DNA from: Hericium rajendrae
Taxonomy: Eukaryota > Basidiomycota > Agaricomycetes > Russulales > Hericiaceae
DNA length: 64,000 nt
Assembly: GCA_033439255.1 (NCBI GenBank)
Contig: CM065879.1
Span: forward strand, 1,158,501-1,222,500
Direction of reading: 5' to 3'
Shown piece after piece: positions 11,854 to 23,739 of this stretch; the stretch's first letter is position 1, and each line of letters starts with the position of its first letter. Below the pieces are notes generated by a model that searched no databases, was not told the origin of the DNA, and saw nothing but the letters and a program-made list of their open reading frames with translations. Both the position numbers and the translations under genes were made by a program.

Positions 11854-13739
11854 ATACCACGACACGTCACGTCGCCGCCCCGAGCCCCGCGCTGGCGGCG
11901 CCGGTCTGCCTACCTCTACACGCTCCTGCTGCACCTTGTCGTCCGCGCTGTCTTTCTGGATGTGTGGCCTCTACGTGTCCTGTGTACCATACCGGCCATG
12001 CCCCTTGTTGCGCCCCTGTTGGCCAACGCTCCTATTTCTGACGTCCCGCGGGTTGCTCATGTACCGTATCGCTCGCCGACCTGATTCTGTTTTTTTGCCA
12101 ATTTCAATTCTGTCATTGTGCGTGTTTTATTTGATGCCTTTCTCCTAGAAGCTCTGCCGACACGCTCTGTACGGACATTGCACACGCTTTCCCTGTACGG
12201 ACATTACATGCGCTTTCCGAGCAATGCTTGCTGTCCCCGCCTGCTTCATATACCTCTGGCTTCGTGCTCGACAAAGTGCAACATATTCCTACCGCACTGT
12301 TTTCCTATTTTCCTAAGGCACAGAAGGCGCGTAATCTGGGGAATATCACCTTCGCACTAAGTGACCTCATTGGCTCCCTGCCTGTCTGGCAGGGCTGTAT
12401 CCTATACACTGCGAAGGTTGTCCCTCACTTCCTTCGTGGTCGCGGCATTCTCTCTGACATTGACGCTGGCCTTATCGCGCCATTGGATGTATTCTAATAT
12501 AATGTTTCGGCGCCGATTGCTAGGTCTATCGTGGCGCTCCCCGCTCGTTTCCCTGTTTACTGATACTCAGCTCGAGCCGCTCCGATATCGCCGTCTACAG
12601 CTGGCATACTGCAGCACTACTCTCGACAAGTCTCCCTCTGCGATGTTCCTTCATGGCCGCACCGAGCTTGTCTGTCACGCAGAATGTCCCATCCACACCG
12701 TCTTCTTCTTCCGGCCATACCTCCGGGTTTCCATACCTGCTTCCCACGTCGCACTAATGTGACTGCCGCTCTCTGACCATTGCCCGCTTGCCCGCCTGCA
12801 ATATCAACTGCTGTGTTATGCACGGCTGGTGCTTATGCGGCTTTTGCTGGCAAGCCATCCGAACACCCGAGCATGCCGTGCTCGACTGTGACCACTATCC
12901 CTTGCATTGGAGGTCACGGAGCTCTTGACTGCATGGCCATTGGCAGTCCATCCCTCAGTGCAGGTCATCCCCTGGTGTGTTGGTCCTTGTCTCGTCGTGA
13001 GCTGCTGGCTCACAAGCGTGTCGCTATGGACATTGCTCAGGGTTGATGCATATCCTTCACCTGGTTTTCCCATTGCAGTGGTTTTCTCCTCACCTGAGGT
13101 TTTCCCTGTATGGGTTTTTCATCGGGTGGGCCCGGTTTTCCCATAGTCACGGTTTTTTCCTTATAGAAGGTTTTCTGGGCATGGGTTTTTCATCGGGCCT
13201 TTCTTCTCTGTCTTTCATTTACTGATTTTTGGTTATGTTGTCTCCCTGAGCAGTGATCGGAGTAGTTACACGATACGCATGTCAGTATGTAGTCTGTGCC
13301 TGGCTACTCGGCATGCGGGCCGCTATGTTCCTTATTGGGACCGCTGCGGAATATACTTCCTTCCTTCCTTCCTTCCACGTATGCCACGGACAACGTCGGC
13401 CGTAGATCAGTCGTGTTGTACATATACCAGTTATACAGAAATATTTCAGAGCGCAGCTTCCTGACCCATGCTACTACTTATTTCCCGCGGATTTATGCAC
13501 CCTTGTTGAACGGCCAAGGCTCTCGCCGCCTTACATATACGCCGGGCACCGTGATGTTGGTCTCGTTGCTGATCGACATCGGGGGTGGGTTCGTCCCCAT
13601 GACGCGGGCACGGTGTTTTCTTCTCTCGATCTTGGCGCCTCCAGCTTTGGGGATGCTATTGAGATTCGACAGGGTGGTAGGTGCTGGCCCTGTCTCTAGC
13701 TTATCTAAAAATTCCGAAAATGCTGCTCGAGGTCAGCGA
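11854..13739. other. Gene-free stretch with repeat debris
   Basis: No coding sequence of a known family was found. The stretch includes a GGTTTT-rich duplicated block (annotated separately) and a short TTCC simple repeat near 13370. Open frames such as 13296-13853 do not show recognisable domains. A decayed LTR element is possible, but no reverse transcriptase, integrase or clean LTR pair was seen. Confidence 0.4.
13063..13197. repeat. Two-copy 71-bp repeat rich in GGTTTT
   Basis: Blocks starting at 13063 and 13134 each carry several GGTTTT words and end with TGGGTTTTTCATCGGG. The spacing is 71 bp. Such GGTTTT-rich segments are common near LTRs of Ty1/copia elements, so this may be a fossil of one; that link is inference only. 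Confidence 0.55.
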
Positions 13740-15306
13740 TCAAGCCTGGTTCCCAAACACCGCATTCGCACCTTTGGATTCATATGTTTTATTTTCTACA
13801 TAACCTGGCACCCTAGGGTCCAATACTTTCAACTCATCTTTCTTCGTGACTAGAGCCGCGTCCCCAAAATCAGCATCTCCTCAAGATAAACGTGAATGCA
13901 GAACATACATTGAAGTCCAAATAATGCAAATATGCCTCCGACATCACTGATCCGATGTCTGAAGTCGAATGGTCCCCACTCTCCATTTTCAATCATGGTA
14001 ACCACAGGGCGAACGGTAATCCTACGCATGAACCCCAGAGCTGCTGTTGCATCTCCGCCCCACATGAATAACTCTTCAAACGTATTCGAGCCCATTCGTC
14101 TCATCACTTCACTCGGACTAGACGGTGCTGCCTTGCCGGTCAGAGGCTTTCCACACTTCTCGGCAATGAAGTCCTCTCGTTCCTGATCGAATGTTTTCAT
14201 TGTGAAATCACAAGAAAATTGCTCTTCGATCCGATACCAGGTTTGACACTGTGGACTTTAGGTGCAAAAGTATCTTGTGTAAATGGTGCAGATAGAATGG
14301 AGGAAGTATCAATACTGACCAGATGGCCTTAAATCCAATTAAAATTTCGACGCCGGGATAAGTCTTCTGACACATCGGGCAGGCTGTCGCGTGTTTTGCG
14401 CAGATATCCATCTTTAGCCATACTATGATGTGAGCGTGGTCGCCCTGTCTTCTTGGCCGCTCAAGCGATAACTCGGTCTGACCGAGAAGAAAGAATTCGC
14501 GACCGGGCCTGTCCTTGAAATAAAATATCTGGAAGTCTATAATTCGCTGTATACACGTTGAGACGACAAAATGGACTTCAGAACATGATCATGATCGCAC
14601 CTTCTCACTAGAGCAAAACTCCCAGGGAATGGTGATAGTATGCCCACACAAATCCGTGAATAGGACCGATTCCTCGCCAGGGCTTGGCGCACCCTCCCAG
14701 GTATATCCGAGGCCGTTCGGTTTCTCTTTGAGACACTGATGCATCTCGCGGATCATCTCTCGCTGCTCTTGGCTGGACCCCTCAGCGCGAGTTGACATGT
14801 GCCTGTCAATGTCATGGACGAGTTAGCGGAGAGGACAATGAAATAAAGACAGCCACTAACCCTTGCGCTAAAATCAGCAGGGTATTCATGATTTCGATCT
14901 GGTGCGCGAGTCTCCGCCGTAGATCAACCAAATCATTCTTCGTGAACAAGCTCCAGCCAATTTTACGCCAAGAATCGAGCATCATGTTGTTCGAGCCACC
15001 TTTGCGCAGACTCTCTCGGTAGCCGATAATTTTGCCCGACAGCTTGCCGATGAGCATAGAGCATGTGGCAAGCGACACGTTGAGAGCGTTCTCAACCGAC
15101 GGCGAGAGCCTGTCAGGTCCCTACAGAGACAGCGTGCGGTGCACACAGTTCACGATGTTGATGAATGAGTCCAGCTCCATGATGAGGTCTTGATATTCCA
15201 TCGATGCGCCAGTACTCTCGCTAAGCGCCTTGCCAACACTCGTGGCGAGCTGAAGGAGCGCGACGACATCACCAAATGCGCCGAATGTGAAAGCAACCAC
15301 GGGCAT
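13740..15306 (-). pseudogene. ULD-family copy 3, one in-frame stop
   Basis: The start is ATG 15306 (MPVVAFTFGAFGDVVALLQLA). The exons follow copy 5: N-terminal domain with RESLRKGG and SWRKIGWSLFTKN, ubiquitin-like exon with GYTWEGAPSPGEE and CGHTITIPWEF, CPMCQKTYPG module, the QEREDFIAEKCGKP exon and a last exon ending FGNQA. The whole set is open except for one codon: TAG at 15123-15121 stands where copies 2 and 5 have CAG (the Gln of SFQGP). That is a single C-to-T change. It may be a recent nonsense allele, a sequencing error, or a site of read-through. The first intron has a normal GTTAGT donor, unlike copies 4 and 5. Confidence 0.6.
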
Positions 15307-16516
15307 GATGAAGATGACTGAGGTCTAGCGGAGCAGGGAGTAGCACAAACCATGTTCTGGGGGATATAGCAATACACACCGGCATCGCCCCATAGTACGG
15401 ACACATGGCATGTGCTAGGACTTCTGACGATGAGCCGTCTTATCGTGCTTCTCCCATCTCTGAAGCGCCGAAGACTGGGAGGAAGTCGGGTCGAACAGCA
15501 TCGCCATTTCATGCGTCGCCCGGATACGGTTGCTACTCAAGCCTGATGTTTTCCCCACTCGGTTTTGATTGCGAGAAGAAGGCTTCACTTGCCATGATAA
15601 AAGGTTCGACAGGACCGCTATGCGGGACGAGACGGCTATCTGACAGCAATGGGACTTGTCATGCGGGCTATCGCTCGACGCTGCCTCGCACGAAGGCTTG
15701 TCAGCAGGCGGAACGTTAATTTGTAAACGACTAACTGTGAGAGGCTCAGAGATATCTGAAATCGCAAACAAGGAGTTAAAGCAGAGAAGGAGAGGGCACG
15801 TACCACGTTCCATTCGCAACACATTTTGAGCACAACTCTGAAGCATTGGTCATTGAAAAGATACGCTTCGACAAACGCTTCCAGAAGAAATCCGTACGGA
15901 CTTGTGACTTGGAGTTCCTCCCAAGTTCTCCGGAAATTGCTTGGTGCAGGCACGAATTTCAGAATTCATGATCTACTCCTCGATTTCTATCTTCAATCGA
16001 TCTAGAAAGTTGATTTGAGACTAGTGTCGTGCCAGCAGCTGATCATGTACAGTACACTCACCAATGACCGTTGCAATTGCAGAACAAACGCGGCTCGCTT
16101 ACGATCCCGAAGTTGATATGGAGTACTACACGTAATCAGTCTACGATTCTCCGCGCATTGCCGGATACTGTATGGATGGGACTGGAGACGAAGCACGCCG
16201 ATCTTTTCCTAGTTGTCAGTAAGAAGACGATGCGACAGCCCGATGCGTAGATGTATTTATCGAGAAAAGATGCTATGGGTGGTATACGAATGCCGATCAT
16301 GAAATGCAGTGATATCGAGAAAAAGTAAGACAGAGATGTGTGCTACAGATGAGTTGTCAGTTGTGAATGATACTAGATGCGAGACAGTGAGATGCGTTGA
16401 AGAACGAAAGAAACTGCGAAGTATAGTGCTTGAATGATAATAATACATCGTTCTGCCCAAACGAAAAGAGACCCTTCCACCCGTGAAGATACCCTGGTAC
16501 CATCGTCCTCCCCGCG
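15307..16516. other. Gene-free stretch upstream of ULD copy 3 and downstream of the kinase
   Basis: The minus strand shows a weak possible exon pair (about 16196-16066, then 15953-15790) joined by plausible splice signals, but the second piece has no ATG and no recognisable domain. I do not call a gene here. The right end is the presumed 3' UTR of the kinase gene. Confidence 0.35.
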
Positions 16517-18754
16517 CTAGAGCTGAAAGCCCAACTTCTCCGGCGCGGCCCAGTCGCTCCACATGCCCTTGGGGCTGATCCACGCAAAGCGCCGCCACGT
16601 GCGCTCGGGGTCGTCACTATTGGTAGTACTGTCGGACTCGTACGACAGTCGGCGCAACCGTATCGTGCGCTCTCGCGTCGTCTCGAAGAGGTCTAACACC
16701 TCCAGGTCACGCGTATCGCGAAGCTGGTAGTGGGCCTTCTCTGGGCGGTAAAGACCTGCAGCAGAGGGTGAGATGAGATGGATAGAAAGCGTGAATGGGT
16801 GCGTACTGCGGGAGACCCTGGTTCGACCGGCGAGGTTGTCAAACTCGTTCAGGCCGTTTCGTTTGAAGTATCCTTCGAGTCTGATGTCGTGGAAGAGGAA
16901 TCGGCGATCCTCGTTAACATGCAGCAGCTGTGGCAGTATCGTCAGTGCCTTTCGTCGTGCAGGGAGAGACCAGAGACGTACCCCTGCGAGGAGCCGTTCC
17001 TCCCACTGCGTCATGTCGGGGGCGCGCGATCGCAGATACTGCACGCCCTGTCCCTTGCGGACCATCTCGATGTATTCCTTCAAATCGCGCTGATCCTGGA
17101 ACAAGCTCTGCGTAACCATCAGCATCGCCCCAGACACAGCCAACCACAAAACGCACCTCGCCCGTGAGCATGTCATAAAACACGCACCCCAGCGCCCACC
17201 AGTCCACCTGCACGCCGTAGCGCAGGCTGTACTCCGCAGGTTCCATGCCACGGTGCAGCAGGTTGCCGATGGAGACGAGCTCCGGCGCCATGTACGGCGG
17301 CGTGCCCACGTACTCGGACGTGTACGTGCAGTTCGGCGAGAGGGGATGCGAGTGCACGTGTGCGGTGCCGAGGTCCGCGAGCCGCGCGGAGCCCTGGTAG
17401 TCGATGAGGATGTTCTCGGGCTTGACGTCGCGGTGCATGACACCCATATCGTGCAGCGCCTGGATGCCTGTCGACTGGACGGGGGTCAGGAACGTACATA
17501 TGCATATGAGACAGGGAAGGGCCTACAATTTGAGCCATCCACTTGCGCGCCTGGTCCTTCGTGATGCCTCTCCCGATGGCCTCGAGCAAATCGTGGTCCA
17601 TCAAGTCCTGCACCTCGCAGTTCAGCAAACACACTACAGGGACAGACACGTGGAGGACGCACCATCACGAAATAGATCTTCTCATCAGTCTGGAACGCCG
17701 CATGGATCTGCATGACCCAGAGGCACTCGTCACTGCCCGCGACACGCTGATACGCCGCGAGCTCGCGGCGCAGCGCATGCACGTGGCAGCGCGCCTGCAC
17801 GCGCGCCTTCTCGAAGACCTTGAGGCACACGACACGGCGCGTCGACAGGTCGCGCGCCGCAAGCGTCTTGCCGAACGCGCCGCTCTCCAGACCTTCGAGC
17901 AGCTGGAAGGGCCCCGGCTGCGGCTGTGGGAGCGGCTGCTCCTCTGCGACGGCCTTGCGCGGTGAGCGTGTTGGCGAGCAAAGCGGTGAGGAGAGGGACT
18001 GGCGCCGCGCCTGAGCGTCGGGGGAGCGTAGGGCGAAGGGAAGACGAGTTGCGGAGGAGCGGCGGCGCTCGCGCGCAGCTGCGAGAGCTTTCTCGACGCG
18101 CTCTTCGAGGGCGTCGTCGTTTTCGTCTGCTATGCTCGCCTTCCGTGCCGTCCCGACCTTTTGTGCTGTCCCACGCCGCGGGATTTCGTTTAGCTTCAAG
18201 ACGCGCGTGGGCGTCGGCGACGTGGGCGTGGTGGGCGGAAAACGCTTGGACGCCGGGGAGGTCGGGGTGACTGGAGTCTTGTCGAGGTCCTCGTCCCCAT
18301 CTGCTAGGCGCGTGCTCTTCTGTTGGGACTCGCGCGCTCTCTGCAGCGTCTCGCGGACCTTCTGTAAGCGAGAGACCTTGAGCGTCGGCGACGTGGGTGT
18401 GGTGGGAGGAAAACACTTGAATGCAGGCGAAGTGGGTGTAGTTGGAGTTTTCTCGAGGTCCTCATCTTCGTCTGTCACGCGCGTGCTCTTCTGCGGAGAC
18501 CCTCGCGCTCTGTGCAGCGTCTCCCGGACTTTCTGTAACCGGGAAAACTTGAGCGTCGGCGATGTGGGCGTGCTCGGAAGACGGGGTAGGGCAGGGACTT
18601 TCGCGACCGGGGAGACGGGCGACGGCGTCGGGGTGTGCGGCAAGTCCACCGGGGACCGCGACGTGTTCAACTGGCGAAGCGGGGCGCGCGCAATGTCCAG
18701 CCGTCGCTGCTTGCGCGGTGGCATCGATGCGGACGATGCGGATGATGACGACAT
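16517..18754 (-). CDS. Ser/Thr protein kinase with Pro-rich repeat N-terminus
   Basis: The protein begins at ATG 18754 (MSSSSASSASMPPRKQRR). About the first 240 residues are Thr/Ser/Pro-rich and contain two tandem copies of a roughly 58-residue unit built on SRLQKVRETL..RAR..QKST and TPTSPA. The kinase domain follows. It has a weak glycine loop (LESGAFGK), lysine in VVCLKVF, the catalytic loop MHRDVKPENIL, DLG in place of DFG, GTPPYMAPE and VDWWALGCVFYDML. The order and DWWALG signature fit the AGC-like group. Catalytic Lys, Asp and Asn are present, so activity is likely. At least six exons are needed; junctions near 17675, 17525, 17160, 17100, 16990 and 16750 keep frame. The C-terminus ends PEKLGFQL. 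The substrate is unknown. Confidence 0.75.
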
Positions 18755-19504
18755 CTCACGACGCGATCGTGTGGGAGAGGAAGGCAGGGACGGGAGGGAG
18801 GAGAGAGGCGAGGGAGGGGTCGCGAGCGGATGCACGTATGGTCTCTGCGAAGACGCAAGAGACGTGAGTTTCGAAGGGGAGGGTCGGGTATGGATAGTTA
18901 GAGTATAGGCAGGAGTCTCTGGAGAAGCGCGAAGCCCACCCTGGCGGTGGACGGCGCTTGGCCATACAATACGGGACTGGCCCATGTCAATCGTGCGGAA
19001 TAATGGGCGGCAGCGTAGAACGCTAGCGTCGGAGGATAATGGCGGATGATGTATTTGCGGGGTGGACTGCTCGCCGTTTCTTTTATTGCGCGCGTGTGGA
19101 CGCGCTTTGACCGGCACGTGACCCGCTTGTGATCCTTTGTGGCTCGCATTGACATGCCTCGTGGATCTCATGTCTCAGTACCTGGAGCCACAGCGACACG
19201 AGGCAGAGGGATTGTGTGGCGGTTGTGTTGGTTACGGGCATTGTTAGTAGGCTGGCTGCCCTGTCGGCAGGCAGCGACTGCGGGCAATCAAAGGAAAGCA
19301 CGACCTGTGTCGTTCATTTCCAAGCTTGCCATGATGGCATCGAGATGGAAATAACAATAAAGCATGGAGTGGCTGTTGGACAAAGGCGATGTGAGTGGTT
19401 ATCACAAGCCAGAAGGTGCGAAATGAAGCGCACTTGAGGCGTGTGGTGAATATACGGGATGGTAGATACATGGTGCAGATGCAGGCCAGCCTACAAAAGC
19501 AACT

Positions 19505-20131
19505 TTATGCACGGCGCGTCACCCAGGTCGGGCACCGTAACGCGCTGATGAAAGCTGAGAATGCTCGCCCGGTAGCCCCTGCGGCGCGCTTCATGGTGCC
19601 CGCAGACTGCGAACGCTTGAGAGCACGATGCCGCCTCTCGATGCGCTCGCGCTGCGCCGGGCTTATAGAAAGCATCGCAATTGTGATGTCCTCCATGAAC
19701 GTGTCGTCGCAAGCGGCGTCTCCTGCTACGCTGAAACTGATCGCGTGCGCACGTCGGGAGACCGGGGAAGATCCGGCGCGGGACGAGCGCGAGCGGTCTG
19801 CCTCCTGCTCCTCTGCGACGGGGCTGAGCTGCTGCGATCCAGGGCGTGCACGATAGCTGTACGTCGAGGACGCCGGGGACCGGACATGGCGAGCATATGA
19901 CGGCGAACGCGCACGCGCTTGCAAGAGGTCACGATGAAGCGAAACCGAGTCCCGTGAACGGCGCGAGGCCGGGTAAGTGAGGGATTGCTGCTGAGAATCG
20001 GCGGGGGCGATCGTGGCCATCAGGCTGCTAGTAGGGAAAGGCACGGAGTTGGGATTGCTGTTGTCGATGTCGGTGTCAGTGTCGGTGCTATCGCCACGGA
20101 GGTGTTGGGAACGGGATGAGACTGTGGCCAT
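19505..20131 (-). CDS. Small Ser/Arg-rich protein, unknown function
   Basis: This is a single open frame of 208 residues from ATG 20131 (MATVSSRSQHLRGDSTDTDT) to a stop at 19505. It is Ser/Arg-rich with SP sites. The middle (SVSLHRDLLQARARSPSY) and the acidic segment FMEDITIAMLSISPAQRERIERRHRALKR are the only parts that look ordered; the latter could be a helix. No known domain was recognised. It lies in tandem with the kinase gene downstream and divergent from the membrane-protein gene at 20925. It could be partly mis-modelled if introns are present. Confidence 0.5.
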   Translation of the reverse strand: MATVSSRSQHLRGDSTDTDTDIDNSNPNSVPFPTSSLMATIAPADSQQQSLTYPASRRSRDSVSLHRDLLQARARSPSYARHVRSPASSTYSYRARPGSQQLSPVAEEQEADRSRSSRAGSSPVSRRAHAISFSVAGDAACDDTFMEDITIAMLSISPAQRERIERRHRALKRSQSAGTMKRAAGATGRAFSAFISALRCPTWVTRRA

Positions 20132-20924
20132 TGTGCTCTTATGCTCGGCGCGTTGCGTGGCGGGATGCCTGCCTTTGTGTGAGCAGAAAGGATGGAAGAG
20201 GGCAGGAGGGTCGGACGATGCTTTTGAGATAGGGAGGGCATGCGGTAGATGGGTGGGAGCATGTACTTGCCATGTGCAGACCATGAGGCCTTGAGGCGGG
20301 GATATCGGTAGACGGGTAACCAGTCTAGGATATCGGCGCGACAATATTTGAGCGTCTGCCTGATTGCGGGATTCGCCTGCAGGATTCGCATCGCAGGGCA
20401 GTAGAAAATGTCATTCGGGACCGTGCTTGCGGGGAATTCTGTCAATATGTAATAAAGAAGGTGAGTAGATTAGATCGATACACGTACGTGCGGGGTAAAT
20501 GCGGTGTAAAACCATAATAAGACACAGAGAACTCACCATGGTGTATTTTCTTTAGATATTGCAGGCGGTCATGCTTAAGATATGCGTACTTTGCCAGGCA
20601 AAGACGCAGGCCGTGTCGCGATACGTACCACCTAGAAACCCAACCACAAAGAAAAGCCAGCGCCTCGAGGCCCGACGCGAGATGCTCGTGAGAGAGCTGA
20701 CTAATCGCTCTCATTCGCTTGCAAGTTGCCAGCCTTGGGCCTATGACGTCGGTGCTCAACCAGCCCCTTGTCCTTCCAAAATGTCCTCCGAGACTCCAGT
20801 CCAGGTCCCAAATCCTCCTTCGCAACCACCACCACCATCCCCCTTCTGATATCCCTTTGCAAACTTTTTTTACGACTTCATTCTTGCAGATAACCCGCAC
20901 CATCGTTAATCAGAAGTTCGCATC

Positions 20925-22171
20925 ATGTCAACTTTGGACGAACTGCCTCTCGACCTGTCGCATCCCGCGGTGCGGGATTATATTGCGCTTACCCGGTCAG
21001 TCTTCTCTCATGCCATAAACTGTCGAAAATGAGACTGATGCTCAGCAGGCTTCAGGTCCTGACGCCTCTGTCGCTCGTCATTAACATGGCGACAGTACTG
21101 ATCTGCTCGCTGGTCGTGAGCCCGTCGATTGGTGCGTACGCTGTTGAATGGAAGAGAAGCTGTATTGAGGTGTTATCTGTGCAGGAAAAATATCCAAGTT
21201 ATTTCCGACGGCGATATCGCCGCAACCGCACCTCATAGCGGGATACGTGCTCTTGATCTTCATCCTTCAGGTTGGGTACTGTGTCTTGCTTGTGATCATG
21301 AGCAAGCCCGAGACGAAAGTGTGCATGAATTTTATGGTCTGATAATTTCGATACTGAAATCACGCGCAGCAGACCGCCATTAAAGGCGTCGGCATGTCTA
21401 TCGTCATCTCAAATTTCCTCATGGCTGCTTGGGCTGTTACCTGGGTAAGCCCTGCGTTGGACCTGCGCGGACTGCCGACTCATTCAGTCATACCAATCCA
21501 GATATTCCGCATGTGGCTCGCATCCACCATTTTATTGGGTCTCTTAAGTCTGGTCCTCTTGTACTGCAACGTTGTCCTCTTCATCTATCACCCACCGACG
21601 TCGAAACGGCCGCTCGACCACCTCTTGATCCATGTGCCTGTGCGCCTCTTCCTCATTCTCCCGCTCACCCTTCTTTTCCCGTATTCGCTCTTGTAAGCTG
21701 AATCTTCCAATTATTTACTCTCTGCATGAGCTTACCTGCCGCCCACAGCGTAACTCTGGGCCTCGCGTGGGATCCTGCCCACGAAGATCACTACGCGGAG
21801 CACCAGTGGGCGGGCTTCGGCGTCGTCTTGGGCGTGAACATCCTCGGTCTGCTCGTCGTCATCCTCCGACGCGACATCACCTGGTGCGTCGGCGCCACGT
21901 GGATCTGCGTCTCGCAGTGGGCGCTCCGGCCGAAACCCGCGCCTGTCTACGTACGTCCTCCTCTCCTTTTCGGTGTACAGATGCTGAGTGGGCGCAGATC
22001 ACAACGATCATGTTTACGGTACTCCACCCGCTCGCGTTGGTTGCGTCGGCGATGTGGGTTTACTTCATTTCGGGGAGAGAGGGCCGCATTGCGCTGCCAC
22101 CGGACAGTGAGGAGCAGCATGGAAGGGAGGGCGAGCGGGAGCCGGAGGAAGTCCGGCCGGATTGGAGCTGA
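20925..22171 (+). CDS. Multi-pass membrane protein (about eight helices), unknown function
   Basis: Eight or more short exons can be joined in frame from ATG 20925 (MSTLDELPLDLSHPAVRDY) to the stop at 22171. Hydrophobic segments are seen in order: LQVLTPLSLVINMATVLICS, AGYVLLIFILQVGYCVLLVI, IVISNFLMAAWAVTW, LASTILLGLLSLVLLYCNVV, VRLFLILPLTLLF, FGVVLGVNILGLLVVIL, VGATWICVSQWAL, and LHPLALVASAMWVYFI. The tail is charged (REPEEVRPDWS). The pattern resembles the uncharacterised fungal DUF1774-type membrane proteins, but I cannot confirm this. Introns are about 45-60 nt. The first 790 bp upstream are shared with the divergent gene at 20131. Confidence 0.6.
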
Positions 22172-22694
22172 GTTGTTGTTGGATCATATCCATTTTAAGA
22201 TGCACAATTCAGGGCCTGGATTGGATAAGTCAAAGTTGGACGTTGAGTTCGTGGTTCGCTTTCTTGCCAGCTGTGGTGGATCGATATCTTAGCTGTGCTG
22301 TATATAGTGCGTATTCGCGTATTAGTGCCGTCTCCGTAACGGAAGTGGTCCATGTAGTCCTACGTTATCCATGTTGATACTTGCACAATTTTTCATCCGA
22401 GGCGCCATCAAAGCATCGAGTTTCCAGCTAGAAATCCAGGATTGAATCCGTCGAACATTGGTTCCGACCGTCGATCTGCAGTTTCGGAATTCTTATCTTA
22501 TCGACGGCGCAAGATCTAAAGCCAATACCTTCTGATCCTAACAAGCCCAAACAACCACCCACGCATCCGATCCGATCTTCATCTCCCTCTGCTCAATCTC
22601 GCATCTCCGCATCCGCTCAATACCCTCCGTCGCCGCATCTAGCATCCTGACAGGACCTTAAATACTTCTTTAATCAATAGATCACGGAGAAGCG
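22172..22694. other. Intergenic region before URM1
   Basis: About 520 bp, mostly AT-richer than the neighbouring genes, with no coding potential seen. It should contain the 3' end of the membrane-protein gene and the URM1 promoter. Confidence 0.5.
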
Positions 22695-23122
22695 ATGTCT
22701 ACCTCTGAACCATCTACAATCAACCTCAAAATCGAATTCGGCGGCGGCCTGGAGCTGCTCTTCAACAACCAGCGCTCGCACCGCATCGCGCTTCCCTCCG
22801 TCGCGCCCTCTGCTCCCTCTACCTCTTCATCTGCACCGTCCGCGCCCACCCGACCGGCGGATGTCAGGTTCCTCATTTCATGGCTTAAGAATAACCTGCT
22901 CATGGAGCGCGCGGAGCTCTTCGTGGACGACAACGGCGGCGTGTGCGTGCTTTCACTTTCTGCTGTGGTGTTCATGCTAACTTGGGCTTGTTTGTGGGTG
23001 ATAGGCGGCCGGGGATATTGGTGCTGATCAACGATACGGACTGGGAGCTCGAGGGGGAGGGCGCGTATGAGGTGCGCGAGGGCGACGAGGTCGTGTTTAT
23101 TTCCACGCTGCATGGGGGCTAG
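22695..23122 (+). CDS. URM1: Ubiquitin-related modifier Urm1
   Basis: Urm1 is a ubiquitin-fold sulfur carrier. Its C-terminal thiocarboxylate supplies sulfur for thiolation of wobble uridine in some tRNAs, and it can also be conjugated to proteins. Exon 1 is 22695-22942 and exon 2 is 23005-23122; the phase-2 junction restores [18 protein letters not shown]. The family C-terminus, [10 protein letters not shown], ends in the essential Gly-Gly with the stop codon directly after it. The N-terminal half has [13 protein letters not shown] and [11 protein letters not shown], as in other Urm1 proteins. An insert of about 20 Ala/Ser/Pro residues follows the first strands, making it slightly longer (121 aa) than the usual 100 or so. 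The assignment is firm. Confidence 0.95.
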
Positions 23123-23739
23123 GTCCATCGCGTTCTTTAGAATTTCAGACGGCCCGCTGGGTTGTTCGGCCGTTGGCCGACCTTACTATGCTGGAGGGAG
23201 GGTCTGGGTAGTGCGCCCGACATCCGAAACAATCCAGGAGCTCTTCCTGGAGGCGCGGGCAGCTGCGAGCGCGGTGGGCTGGTGGTGGGTGCATGTCCAT
23301 GAGGCTTGGCATGAACACACAATCTTACGGAATGAGAAGGAGATGGTGGTCGGGCTAGTGCAGGGGTGTTAGCCCGACGCTGTCCAGAGAGATGCTCAAA
23401 TAATCTGTACTTGTACTTGTACTGTATACCACCATCAATAGCGTTTTTGCATACTCTATCAACCTATTCGAATGTCTCCGATACCCGTGATGACACGAAT
23501 ATGGATTCATAGCGCCTCGAGAATGCGCGAGGATGTCGAGTTCTCGACGTCATGCGCCTGAGAATCGCGCGCGGCTAATTAGCAAGGCGCCGCCTCCCTC
23601 AGACCTCCGAGTTGCCTTCCTTCACGCGACCACGTCGTGCTTGTAGCCACAACGGTCCCTTCCATCTCAAAAGGCTTCATCTTCTCCTTTTCATTACGGC
23701 GCACCGAAATTCCTTGTTCTCACCACACGCTACTCTACA
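23123..23739. other. Intergenic region between URM1 and RCF1
   Basis: About 600 bp with no coding signal. A short run of three ACTTGT-like hexamers lies near 23405-23425. Confidence 0.5.

Noticed and set aside
12780-13046. Retrotransposon protein fragment
   Set aside because: No reverse transcriptase, RNase H, integrase or gag zinc-knuckle motif could be found in any frame.
15636-15953. Possible minus-strand gene with two or three exons
   Set aside because: The main piece begins with GTG rather than ATG, an in-frame stop lies immediately upstream, and no domain is visible.
20442-20903. 153-codon minus-strand open frame
   Set aside because: It shows no domain, has no neighbours supporting it, and overlaps the promoter region and start of the divergent membrane-protein gene.
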